Part shown: one piece after another, positions 54,599-62,535 of the stretch | Numbering within the stretch: the first letter of the stretch is position 1 | Layout of the letters: every line of letters begins with the position of its first letter | From: Thermoplasmata archaeon | GTDB taxonomy: Archaea > Thermoplasmatota > Thermoplasmata > Lutacidiplasmatales > SKW197 | Length of the DNA: 64,000 nt | Direction: 5' to 3' | Assembly (NCBI GenBank): GCA_038874435.1 | Contig: JAVZCK010000012.1 | Span: 1 to 64,000 of the forward strand | Made by a program: the position numbers and the translations under genes | The notes under the pieces: generated by a model | The model's input: only the letters and a program-made list of their open reading frames with translations | The model's database searches: none | Told to the model about the DNA's origin: nothing

Positions 54599-55027
54599 GA
54601 TAATATATCCCCTATATTTATTCTTTTCTCGTCATTTTTGCTTTGAATAAGAAACCTTCGTGTAGTTTTGGATTTTTGGTATTAACTCTCTTGCTAGAAC
54701 TCAAATATGAGTTATCTATTGTATTCATTATTTCTTTTCTTCTTCAATTTACTCTTCTCTCTGTAACCAAAAGGTTATAACTTTTTAGTTATCTTATGGA
54801 GAAAGTCGATTAGTAGATATCAAAGTTAGAATTATATATTAAATATTTTAACAATAATGTAGCACTAATGCAAAAATCCTTTCTTCTCAGAATATAAAGA
54901 TTTGGATTTATGGTATAATCTACCATCTCCAAGTCTCAGTAATGGCTAATCTTTATCGCCCTTCTCGTGCGGGTTCTATACAAAAAAATTAAATACACCC
55001 ATAATAATACAACGCTGGTGGTTTTAT
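54599..55027. other. 429-bp regulatory region between cas operon and DGQHR gene
   Basis: This AT-rich, non-coding stretch holds the divergent promoters of the cas operon and the DGQHR gene. Two small adjacent hairpins are visible: TAACC-AAAA-GGTTA (54764-54777) and ATAACT-TTTT-AGTTAT (54777-54792). A TATA-like AAATATAG lies about 20 bases before the first cas start. No Csa3-type regulator gene is present in the window. Confidence 0.5.
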
Positions 55028-56158
55028 ATGCTCGCAATAAAAATCCAGCAGAAAGACGGTGTTTTTTATTTCGTAAATTATCGTGCAGAAGACATTCTGG
55101 AAAAAGTCAGGTTCATGACTAGGTAATATCTGGAAGGGGAAGAGTTGCCTATGGAGAGTCCTAGTAAGAAAGAAGAGAACGATGAGATTGTAGAATTTAT
55201 CTCAAAGATTGAAAAAACAGATAAGGCATTCCAGCGAATGTTAATTCGCAGAAAGGTCAGAGATATAAGAGATTTTTATAGAAATGCTAATGAGCAGCCG
55301 CTGATCCCAGGTGCAATTCTGTTGTACACTCCTGAAAAACTCGATTTCAAACCATTGGAAAACTATGATACTGTTGGCAACCTCACCGAGCCGAGAGAAA
55401 AATACTATATTATCGATGGACAGCATAGATTAGCTGGACTTTATTTTTATGCCAAAGAGAATTCTGAAAATATAAAAAACATATATGTGCCAGTAATGAT
55501 TTTTGATGGGCGTCAGGAAGATTTCGCCGCCGAAATGTTTGTAATCATAAATTCCACTCATACCAAAATAAACAAATCCCATTTAGTGGACTTAATGGAG
55601 AAAGTGACCTTTAGTACTAGCAAGGAGAAAAAACTCGCTGCTAAAGTTGTCATTGGTCTGTATGAGGATGCAAGGTCTCCATTGAGATACAAGATAAACA
55701 GATTGGGCGGAAGGAGCAGACAGGAAAAATGGATCTTACAATCGGAACTCTTCAATGAAATTTACAAACTTGTGAATGACGAAAAGATACGGAAAAAATT
55801 TGGTGATGTCTCTTGGTTTGATTCGAAAATCACCTGCACGGTGACAGAATTATTTATCGACTGGTTCAAAGCTGTATCCAATGTATTCTCCCCAGAATGG
55901 GGCGATAAAAAATACATGATTACTGAAAGCGTGACCCTAAAAGCTTTTGTCAGGGTATTAGGCGAACTTCTAAAAGACAACACTACCTTTGACGAATGGA
56001 TGCGTGATAAAGCACCCAGGGTTTTTGAGCAAAAAATTGCAAAGTGGTCTAATATCAAAAACAAATTCAGAAGAGATGGGTTTTATGAGAGATACCCTGC
56101 AAAAGGACAAGTGGAGAGAGTAAAAATAATAAAAGACGATTTGATTAGAAATATGTAA
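55028..56158 (+). pseudogene. DGQHR-domain (DndB-like) gene with an in-frame stop
   Basis: The frame starts at ATG 55028 (GGTGG 6 bases before) and reads MLAIKIQQKDGVFYFVNYRA onward. Codon 33 is TAA (55124-55126). The same frame then continues uninterrupted to 56158 through YLEGEELPMESPSKKEENDE, EFISKIEKTDKAFQRMLIRR, and the signature YYIIDGQHRLAGLYF. The part before the stop is the expected DGQHR N-terminus, so the gene is probably a nonsense-mutated copy. Translation could restart at TTG 55145 or ATG 55151. DGQHR proteins include DndB and DpdB, which act with DNA-modification defence systems. No dnd or dpd partner is in the window. Confidence 0.75.
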
Positions 56159-56277
56159 TGAATTAAAAATCATATGAAAAATCGTTACTTGTTTCTGGAG
56201 TGTACATTTTCCATTTTTAGAAAAAAATTGAAAATTTTTCCATTTTTGGAAAATGGGTCTAAGGTAGCCAGCACTGT
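56159..56277. terminator. T-rich region between convergent genes
   Basis: A small hairpin with TTTTCC arms and GGAAAA arms and several poly-T or poly-A runs (about 56205-56255) lies between the DGQHR and NfnB-type stops. Poly-T runs act as archaeal terminators, so this may serve both strands. Confidence 0.35.
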
Positions 56278-57672
56278 TTACCTTCCCCTCAGCCACGCAT
56301 CTATGTCCTTTGCAGCCCGCTTTCCAGCACCCATCGCACTGATTACCGTTGCAGAGCCAGTCACAGCATCTCCACCAGCCCAAACCCTATCCTTCTTTGT
56401 CTTTCCTGTCTTCTCATCCGTCACAAGGGTTCCATGCTTTGTAGTCTCAAGTCCAGGTGTCGTTGAAGAAACCAATGGATTGGGACTTGTCCCGAGAGCA
56501 ACAATCACCGCATCCACTTCCATTGTGAACTCACTGTTTGGCTTCGGAATCGGTTTTCTTCTTCCAGAAGCATCTGGCTCACCCAGCATCATTTCGTAGC
56601 ACTCCATTGCCTTAACCCAGCCCTTCTCATCTCCAATGAACCGCTTCGGATTTGTCAGGAACTTAAAGATAATGCCTTCCTCCTCTGCATTTTCTACTTC
56701 CTCAGCTCTTGCAGGCATCTCTGCTTTTCCCCGTCTATAAACCACATATACCTCCTCATAACCAATCCTTTTTGCACACCTCGCTGCATCCATTGCCACA
56801 TTTCCGCCACCAATCACCGCCACTCGCTTCCCCTTCTTCACTGGAGTATCATACTCAGGGAAAAGATACGCCTTCATCAAATTGATTCTTGTGAGAAACT
56901 CATTTGCAGAATAAATTCCATTCAGATTCTCGCCCGGAATATTCAAAAACATTGGAAGGCCAGCACCTGTGCCTAGAAACACTGCATCGTATTTCTGCAA
57001 AAGCTCATCCACTGTAACCATTCTTCCTATCACTGTATCCAGTCGGATTTCAACACCGAGCGAGGCCACATAATCCACCTCCTCCTGCACTATCTGTTTT
57101 GGCAATCTGAACTCTGGAATCCCGTACATCAACACGCCACCTGCATAATGCAACGCATCGAAAATTGTCACTCTATGCCCCATCTTTGCAAGGTCTGCAG
57201 CACAGGTAAGTCCGGCGGGCCCAGAACCCACAACCGCCACCTTTTTTCCAGTTGGCGGTGCAATCTCATCCTTTGGAACCATATCTGGATGTGCTCTTGC
57301 CCAGTCAGCCACAAACCTTTCCAGTGCTCCAATTGCAATTGGTGCATTTTTCTTTGCCAGCGTGCACACGGCCTCGCACTGCTTTTCCTGCGGACACACT
57401 CTACCACAGATTCCAGGTAGTGCATTCGTCTTCTTCAGAACTCTAACCGCCTCAACAAAATTTCTTTCCTTGATTGCCTTGATAAAGCCGGGAATGTCGT
57501 TATTCACTGGGCAGCCGTCAATGCAGGGATGCTTCGGACATTGCAGACACCGTTCCGCTTCCTTAACAGCCAGGTCCTCCGTGAAACCCAAAGCCACCTC
57601 ATTGAAGTTCTTTACTCTCTCCTCTGGCTTCTGCTTTGGTAGATGCGTTCTCTCAAGATTCAACTTTGCCAT
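56278..57672 (-). CDS. nfnB: NfnB / glutamate synthase small-chain-like FAD-NADPH subunit
   Basis: The N-terminus binds two [4Fe-4S] clusters (CLQCPKHPCIDGCPVNND, and GICGRVCPQEKQCEAVC). The FAD loop is GSGPAGLTCAADLAKMGHRV and the NADPH loop is GGGNVAMDAARCA. The length of 464 aa fits homotetrameric GltA, SudA and NfnB. The adjacent NfnA-like gene argues for a bifurcating ferredoxin:NAD(P) transhydrogenase (NfnAB/SudBA) over glutamate synthase, which would need a large subunit. The start lies directly after the partner's stop. Confidence 0.9.
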   Translation of the reverse strand: MAKLNLERTHLPKQKPEERVKNFNEVALGFTEDLAVKEAERCLQCPKHPCIDGCPVNNDIPGFIKAIKERNFVEAVRVLKKTNALPGICGRVCPQEKQCEAVCTLAKKNAPIAIGALERFVADWARAHPDMVPKDEIAPPTGKKVAVVGSGPAGLTCAADLAKMGHRVTIFDALHYAGGVLMYGIPEFRLPKQIVQEEVDYVASLGVEIRLDTVIGRMVTVDELLQKYDAVFLGTGAGLPMFLNIPGENLNGIYSANEFLTRINLMKAYLFPEYDTPVKKGKRVAVIGGGNVAMDAARCAKRIGYEEVYVVYRRGKAEMPARAEEVENAEEEGIIFKFLTNPKRFIGDEKGWVKAMECYEMMLGEPDASGRRKPIPKPNSEFTMEVDAVIVALGTSPNPLVSSTTPGLETTKHGTLVTDEKTGKTKKDRVWAGGDAVTGSATVISAMGAGKRAAKDIDAWLRGR

Positions 57673-58566
57673 TTACTGCACCCCCTTCATCTGGTTTTCC
57701 CACAGCTGGAGCGAGAGCTTCTCCTCTTCCAGATAAATTCTCTGTCTTGCCATAAACTCATTCCAATCCACAAGATGTCCATCAAAGTCAGGTCCATGGA
57801 CACACGCAAACTTTGTCTCTCCGCCCACTGTCACCCTACAGCAGCCGCACATTCCAGTTCCATCAACCATGATTGGATTCAAGCTCACAACCGTCTTTAC
57901 ATTGAATGGCTTTGTTGTAGCTGCACAGAACTTCATCATAATTGCTGGCCCAACAGCAAACACCAGGTTCACTTTTTCCCGCTCCAGCACTTCCTTCAGC
58001 GGCTCTGTGACAACCCCTTTTCTTCCGTAACTTCCATCATCTGTGGTAACAATCAACTCATCACTCACGCTTCGCATTTTATTCTCCCAGAAAAGCAAGT
58101 CCTTTGTTCTCGCACCCATTATATTAATCACCTTGTTACCTGCACTTTTCATTGCTCTGGCAACTGCAAAAGCAGGTGCGACACCAACACCGCCACCCAC
58201 GCAAACTACAGTACCAAACTTTTCCACATGTGTGGGAGCACCTAAAGGTCCAATCAAATCTGGGACGCAATCGCACTCCTTCAGCAACCCCATCTGCTTT
58301 GTTGTCTTCCCGATTTCCATGAACACGAGTGTAATTGTTCCTTTGCTCTTGTCCCAATCTGCTAGCGTCAATGGAATTCGCTCACCCTTTTCGTGAATTC
58401 GCACCATCACGAACTGCCCTGCTTGCGCCCTCTCTGCAATCAATGGAGCTGTAACTTCCCATAAATTTATATTCTGAGCTAACCTTTCCTTCCTCACAAT
58501 CTGAAACTTGCATTCAGGCCATATTGCTTCCCTGCTGCAACTGCAGCTTTTTTCATTTTGATGCAT
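57673..58566 (-). CDS. nfnA: NfnA / SudB-like FAD-NAD and [2Fe-2S] subunit
   Basis: This is a ferredoxin-NADP reductase-type protein of the PyrK family: FAD-binding barrel (AGQFVMVRIHEKGERIPLTL), nucleotide fold (VCVGGGVGVAPAFAVARAMK), and C-terminal [2Fe-2S] site with DGTGMCGCCRVTV and the fourth cysteine in KFACVHGP. With NfnB it would couple NADH, NADPH and ferredoxin pools. I chose the ATG at 58566 because GAGGTG lies about 7 bases upstream. The frame is open 6 codons earlier. Five extra N-terminal residues include a CSCS motif. Confidence 0.92.
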   Translation of the reverse strand: MHQNEKSCSCSREAIWPECKFQIVRKERLAQNINLWEVTAPLIAERAQAGQFVMVRIHEKGERIPLTLADWDKSKGTITLVFMEIGKTTKQMGLLKECDCVPDLIGPLGAPTHVEKFGTVVCVGGGVGVAPAFAVARAMKSAGNKVINIMGARTKDLLFWENKMRSVSDELIVTTDDGSYGRKGVVTEPLKEVLEREKVNLVFAVGPAIMMKFCAATTKPFNVKTVVSLNPIMVDGTGMCGCCRVTVGGETKFACVHGPDFDGHLVDWNEFMARQRIYLEEEKLSLQLWENQMKGVQ

Positions 58567-58694
58567 GGAAATCCACCTCTGCAATTTGGGTGAACTTCAT
58601 GGAAGATAAATATTTTTGGTTTACTTATAAAAAGAGGGAAAAAACACTGGCTATGGGGTCAGGTACCGAAAACCGATAACTCGAGTTTATTCTC

Positions 58695-58991
58695 CTACCA
58701 ATTACATTTGTTTATGAACATCATCATTTTCTGGAAATTTTCCTGAAACAACCTTGGATCTCGAGACCGCATACCCAAGGGTCTAAGGCGGTGCATGATC
58801 GTCATACTTTTCTCTCTATTCAAGGTCTCCTTATCCCAATCCACTCCAACATCTTTAGCTAGGGTTCTGATTGTATTTTCCGCCTGAGTTCTATCGCCAT
58901 TCATTACCGCAGTCAAACAAAGTGTCATCGCTTCCTTTAATTCCACTGGAGTTATCTTCTCCTTAGCCATCAGCTCTTCAATCGTGGTCAA
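58695..58991 (-). CDS. Hypothetical protein, 98 aa
   Basis: I do not recognise this family. The sequence is helical and charged (MTTIEELMAKEKITPVELKE, then AMTLCLTAVMNGDRTQAENT), and ends in a hydrophobic MMMFINKCNW. It stands alone on the minus strand between NfnA and the large regulator. The coding appearance is good, but the function is unknown. Confidence 0.55.
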   Translation of the reverse strand: MTTIEELMAKEKITPVELKEAMTLCLTAVMNGDRTQAENTIRTLAKDVGVDWDKETLNREKSMTIMHRLRPLGMRSRDPRLFQENFQKMMMFINKCNW

Positions 58992-59056
58992 ATTTATTCC
59001 TCCATTCTATAACATTCTGTTGAGCTTAGAAGAAGAACGCCATATATATTATTTTG

Positions 59057-61246
59057 CTATTTCTTGCTATTTGCACGGAGCAACGCGTACTTTTCCTCGC
59101 CCATAGCCACCTTTCGCTTCCCCTCTTCTTCCCTCCCGAGTGCAATTTCTGCCTTTCCAAGATTAATCAATGCAGGTGCTTCGAGCAACTCCAGATCTAG
59201 TTTCTCAGCAATCTTCAAAGCTTTCGATGCAAGCGTCTCTGCCTCCTCTGGCTTCTCCTCCAGCAAAACATGTGCAAGATTCACAGCTGCAAACCCATAA
59301 TTTATCAACTCTCCAGTATCCTCTGTTTCCTTCAAAACATTATGAAGCAATGCTGCTGCCTTTTCTCTCTTGCCTAAATTTACTTCTGAAATTGCTAAGT
59401 TTATCCTGATTTTGTTCTTAATTCCACCATCTGGTGTTGCCTCAATCGCCCGCTCAAAATATCCGACTGCTTGCTCATAGTCCCCCTTATCCATCAACAA
59501 ATTTCCAAGCTCTGCAAGGGCAATGCCCTGCTCTGCACCTGCAGCAAGTGCATCCAAGAATACTTCCATCGCTTTGTCCAACTCACCCATTCCCGCATAT
59601 GCCCTTCCTTTCACTAGCAGAAACTTCGGATGCTGGAACCTTCTATAACCTTTATCAGCAACCTCAATCGCTCTCGCAAAATCCATGCCTAAATTGTAAG
59701 CCCTTGCAAGAATGTAAGATTTTTCCATTTCCCAGAATTTAGGAAGCTTTTCCTTAATCCCAGAAAGAATTTCAATAGCATGCATCCATTCGCCCTTCCT
59801 CACTGCAAGTTCTGCCCGCATACACTCAATTTCCCCTCTCTCCAGTTTCCTCAGTTTCTCAACTACCGTCTCGAGAAAACCTGTCTCAAACATGCCTATT
59901 ATTTCACTGAAATGCTCTGCTAGAAATGCGGCCAAAACCTCATAATTTTCTGTTTCAACCAGCACACGCATACCCACTTTCAGAGCTGGAGCCTCACTTA
60001 ACTTACCAACAAGTTCCCAGATTTCCTTACCCAGTGCTTGTCGCTCCTGTGCGCCCATTGCCCCGACCACAAAATCTCTGAGCAGTGGATGCACATAGCA
60101 GGAATTTTCAACCCAGTAAACCAAGCCCTTTCTTTCAAGTCCCATCACCTCAGCAATTCCAAGTTGTTCCCACAACAATGGAACTTCACCTGCTAAAGCA
60201 AGGACCTGGAGGACATGTTTCTCACTTGCACTCAATTTTGAAAACACCTCGTCAAACAGATATTTCCAGTTTGCCACCGTGCCTCCTTTTGCAAGCAAGA
60301 GCATCATGAGTGGATGCCCACCTGCCTTCGCATAAATCTCGCTCCTCTGTTCTCGTTCATTAACTCCTTCTTTTGCCAGCAACAATACACTGGCGCTCTC
60401 ATCAAGTGCTGGAAGTTGAATCTCAACCATTTGACCAGAGGCAACATCCCTCTCGGTATAAAAGCTGGGTCTCTCCCTAGTCGCAACAATCAGCTTCACA
60501 TTCTCGGCGAGAAAATTTCGTAGTTCCTCCTGCATTGTCCATAGGTTCTGAATATTATCCATACAAACTGTAAGCCCGTTCATTTCCTCAATTGCAAGCG
60601 CTCTAACTTCTGGACTGTAACCATTTCGCTGAAGATTTTTCTTCAATCGGAACCTGCCCTTCTTCGCAAGCCCATTTGCTAGAGTAGTATAAAATTCACT
60701 AAGAGAGCTTACTGGCTGTGGAAAATCTATATAAGGCAATGCATGAAGTTGAGCGATGTAGAGCAGAAGATGGGTTTTTCCGATGCCTGGCAGTCCATAA
60801 ATCACAAGGATTCTCCCATTCCCAGTTGCCAGAAACTCATTCACCTTCTTTATCTCTAAATCTCTCCCGAACAATTCAATTGTTCTTTTTTCCAGAACTC
60901 GCTCTGATTTTCCAGCAATTCTTTGCATTAGCGTCTGGAGGTCATCAACTGCCTCAGGCATCTCTGCCTTAATCTTTGCTATCAATGGCTTCGCACTTTC
61001 CTTTCCCTTTTCAGTCAAAAAATACACATTTTTTCTGCGCAAGCCCCTGCTCACATGTGCAAGCTTCGAATAAACCACACCTGCCTCTCTCATTTCCTTC
61101 AGCACTGCGGAAACATGGGCTCTAGGTGCATAAACTGCCTCTGCAATTCCTTCCTGCGAGATAGCATCTGGTACCTCGAAATCGTTTTCGTATCTGGAAT
61201 ATAGAGAAAGATGAACCAGAATCCGCTCTCTTGTCACAAGATTCAT
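59057..61246 (-). CDS. STAND-type regulator: HTH, ATPase, TPR
   Basis: A winged-helix DNA-binding domain (about residues 1-90, with ISQEGIAEAVYAPRAHVSAV, then LKEMREAGVV) is followed by a P-loop ATPase with Walker A YGLPGIGKTHLLL (about 150-162) and a motif near KLIVATRERPSFY. A C-terminal array of TPR repeats (about 480-729, for example YEQAVGYFERAIEA and EKAAALLHNVLKE) completes it. This is a signal-transduction ATPase with a DNA-binding head, of the archaeal HTH-ATPase-TPR type. The target is unknown. It follows a 92-aa membrane gene with a 4-bp overlap and may sense or relay its signal. Confidence 0.85.
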   Translation of the reverse strand: MNLVTRERILVHLSLYSRYENDFEVPDAISQEGIAEAVYAPRAHVSAVLKEMREAGVVYSKLAHVSRGLRRKNVYFLTEKGKESAKPLIAKIKAEMPEAVDDLQTLMQRIAGKSERVLEKRTIELFGRDLEIKKVNEFLATGNGRILVIYGLPGIGKTHLLLYIAQLHALPYIDFPQPVSSLSEFYTTLANGLAKKGRFRLKKNLQRNGYSPEVRALAIEEMNGLTVCMDNIQNLWTMQEELRNFLAENVKLIVATRERPSFYTERDVASGQMVEIQLPALDESASVLLLAKEGVNEREQRSEIYAKAGGHPLMMLLLAKGGTVANWKYLFDEVFSKLSASEKHVLQVLALAGEVPLLWEQLGIAEVMGLERKGLVYWVENSCYVHPLLRDFVVGAMGAQERQALGKEIWELVGKLSEAPALKVGMRVLVETENYEVLAAFLAEHFSEIIGMFETGFLETVVEKLRKLERGEIECMRAELAVRKGEWMHAIEILSGIKEKLPKFWEMEKSYILARAYNLGMDFARAIEVADKGYRRFQHPKFLLVKGRAYAGMGELDKAMEVFLDALAAGAEQGIALAELGNLLMDKGDYEQAVGYFERAIEATPDGGIKNKIRINLAISEVNLGKREKAAALLHNVLKETEDTGELINYGFAAVNLAHVLLEEKPEEAETLASKALKIAEKLDLELLEAPALINLGKAEIALGREEEGKRKVAMGEEKYALLRANSKK

Positions 61247-61521
61247 TTTTTACCTCTTTGGCTGCTGTCAATGTGTTTCTCAACATAGTCATAGTATTCC
61301 TCGTCTTCCTCCTCTGCTCCATAAATCCCAAATACCATGCCTCTCCATTTCAACCCCCAGCCAGCATAATGGTAGATGACGAAAACAAGCAGGAACATCG
61401 TAAAGCCAGCGAGAAGGGCTGGCACTGGATGATACCAGAGAAAGTAGCCCCCAACTCCAGAAACAATACCAACTATCAAGGCAAACCAGAGCACCACTCT
61501 GTCTGTTCGTTTGTCCAGCAT
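61243..61521 (-). CDS. Small membrane protein, 92 aa
   Basis: Two or three membrane helices (about residues 10-30 and 34-55) are followed by a positive WGLKWRGMVFGIYG segment and an acidic cytoplasmic tail AEEEDEEYYDYVEK. It is coupled to the STAND regulator (4-bp overlap) and begins 8 bases after the 54-aa gene. The family is unknown. It is conceivably a membrane sensor for the regulator. Confidence 0.6.
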   Translation of the reverse strand: MLDKRTDRVVLWFALIVGIVSGVGGYFLWYHPVPALLAGFTMFLLVFVIYHYAGWGLKWRGMVFGIYGAEEEDEEYYDYVEKHIDSSQRGKK

Positions 61522-61529
61522 GATTCAAC

Positions 61530-61694
61530 CTACAGATTTGTGTCAAAGTATTCCTGGAGTTCTTCAACAACGAGGCCTAGCAATTCTTCCAGTGACTTAC
61601 TCTTCAGCGTAGAAACCTGTCCGTTGTTGTACTCTATTTTTGCCTTGAATTCCCGCTCTTTCGTAAACTCCACACTTACGATTACATCTTCCAA
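61530..61694 (-). CDS. Small acidic protein, 54 aa, with TTG start
   Basis: A frame beginning TTG GAA GAT, 8 bases after a clear GGAGGT (61703-61708), reads MEDVIVSVEFTKEREFKAKI, then EYNNGQVSTLKSKSLEELLG, then LVVEELQEYFDTNL. It is beta-strand and helix-like, with good codon use. A TATA-like GTTTTAAATA lies about 35-45 bases upstream. It forms a three-gene unit with the membrane protein and the STAND regulator. The function is unknown. Confidence 0.6.
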   Translation of the reverse strand: MEDVIVSVEFTKEREFKAKIEYNNGQVSTLKSKSLEELLGLVVEELQEYFDTNL

Positions 61695-61840
61695 TGTTCC
61701 AAACCTCCATATGGCAAGATAAAAAAACAGTATTTAAAACATGTGGGTTATGCGTGTTCCTTGTGGGGGATTCCATTGCGTTTTTCTCCTTGTGCAACAA
61801 TATTCCCCATTTCTGTCACTTCATACTTTTTCTGCAAATT

Positions 61841-61850
61841 GATAAATATT
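61841..61850 (+). promoter_or_regulatory. TATA box of the shortened ATPase gene
   Basis: GATAAATATT lies about 26 bases before the ATG at 61872, the leaderless spacing. The damaged-looking gene still has a plausible promoter. Confidence 0.5.
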
Positions 61851-61871
61851 CTTTTTCGTTTACATGCCTGA

Positions 61872-62480
61872 ATGTCAACTATTAGATTACCACCTGAGTT
61901 TGTTGCCAGAGAAAATGAGTTTGGGTTTCTAAAACGAAGGCTGGAGAATGCAATGCATGGTGCTGGCTCCACAATTTTTATTGGTGGGGAGAGTGGTGTG
62001 GGCAAGACACGACTTGTTGAGGAACTTATTGCAGTTGCAGAGCAAAATGGGTTTCAGGTCTTCAGAGGACAGTGTTTTCTCGAATCCCTAGCCCCCTATG
62101 CACCCATCTCCGCAATGTTAAAGGAGGCGGAACTGGAACATCTTCTGGCACTGAAAGATTTTGAAGGTTGCCGTGTGCATCTCAACGATGCGGGGGAAAT
62201 CGCTGGTGAGATTTCTGCAAAGGATGTTGAGGCACAATTTTTGTTAATTTCTGGTAGGCTTCTCAGTGCAGAGGGAAAAAGAGAGGAGGCAGAAGCGAAA
62301 TTAAAAAGAGCTGTTGAGATTTATGAAGCAATTGGAAAATCAGATGTGTATTACTACAAAGCTTTGTTTGAGCTCGGAATAGTTCGGAAAGACAGGGCTA
62401 TGCTGGAGAAAGTCCTGGCATTTTTCGAACACATAGGAAATAAGGTGTGGACGGAGAAGGTGAGGGAAACTCTGGGATAG
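61872..62480 (+). CDS. Shortened AAA_16-type ATPase with TPR tail, 202 aa
   Basis: The N-terminal 84 residues are a normal AAA_16/STAND start: Walker A GGESGVGKTRLVEEL (residues 38-52), then FRGQCFLESLAPYAPISAML. The rest (about 88-202) is TPR-like helical sequence (LLISGRLLSAEGKREEAEAK, then LKRAVEIYEAIGKS). Walker B, sensors and the whole ATPase core are absent, whereas family members exceed 900 aa. The frame is intact from start to stop, so an in-frame internal deletion near residue 84-90 is the best reading. It may be a remnant or a rare short form. Confidence 0.65.
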   Translation: MSTIRLPPEFVARENEFGFLKRRLENAMHGAGSTIFIGGESGVGKTRLVEELIAVAEQNGFQVFRGQCFLESLAPYAPISAMLKEAELEHLLALKDFEGCRVHLNDAGEIAGEISAKDVEAQFLLISGRLLSAEGKREEAEAKLKRAVEIYEAIGKSDVYYYKALFELGIVRKDRAMLEKVLAFFEHIGNKVWTEKVRETLG

Positions 62481-62535
62481 CTCTGTCTGAAAGATTGTGC
62501 AAAAAGCCAAATACCCTCTTTCCATTGAGTCAACA

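Noticed and set aside
55145-56158. Intact short DGQHR gene starting at 55145
   Set aside because: The family-like N-terminus lies upstream of an in-frame stop, so a broken longer gene explains the sequence better, although restart is possible.
56174-56599. Plus-strand ORF across the end of nfnB
   Set aside because: Antisense to the C-terminal FAD/NADPH domain; no motif of its own.
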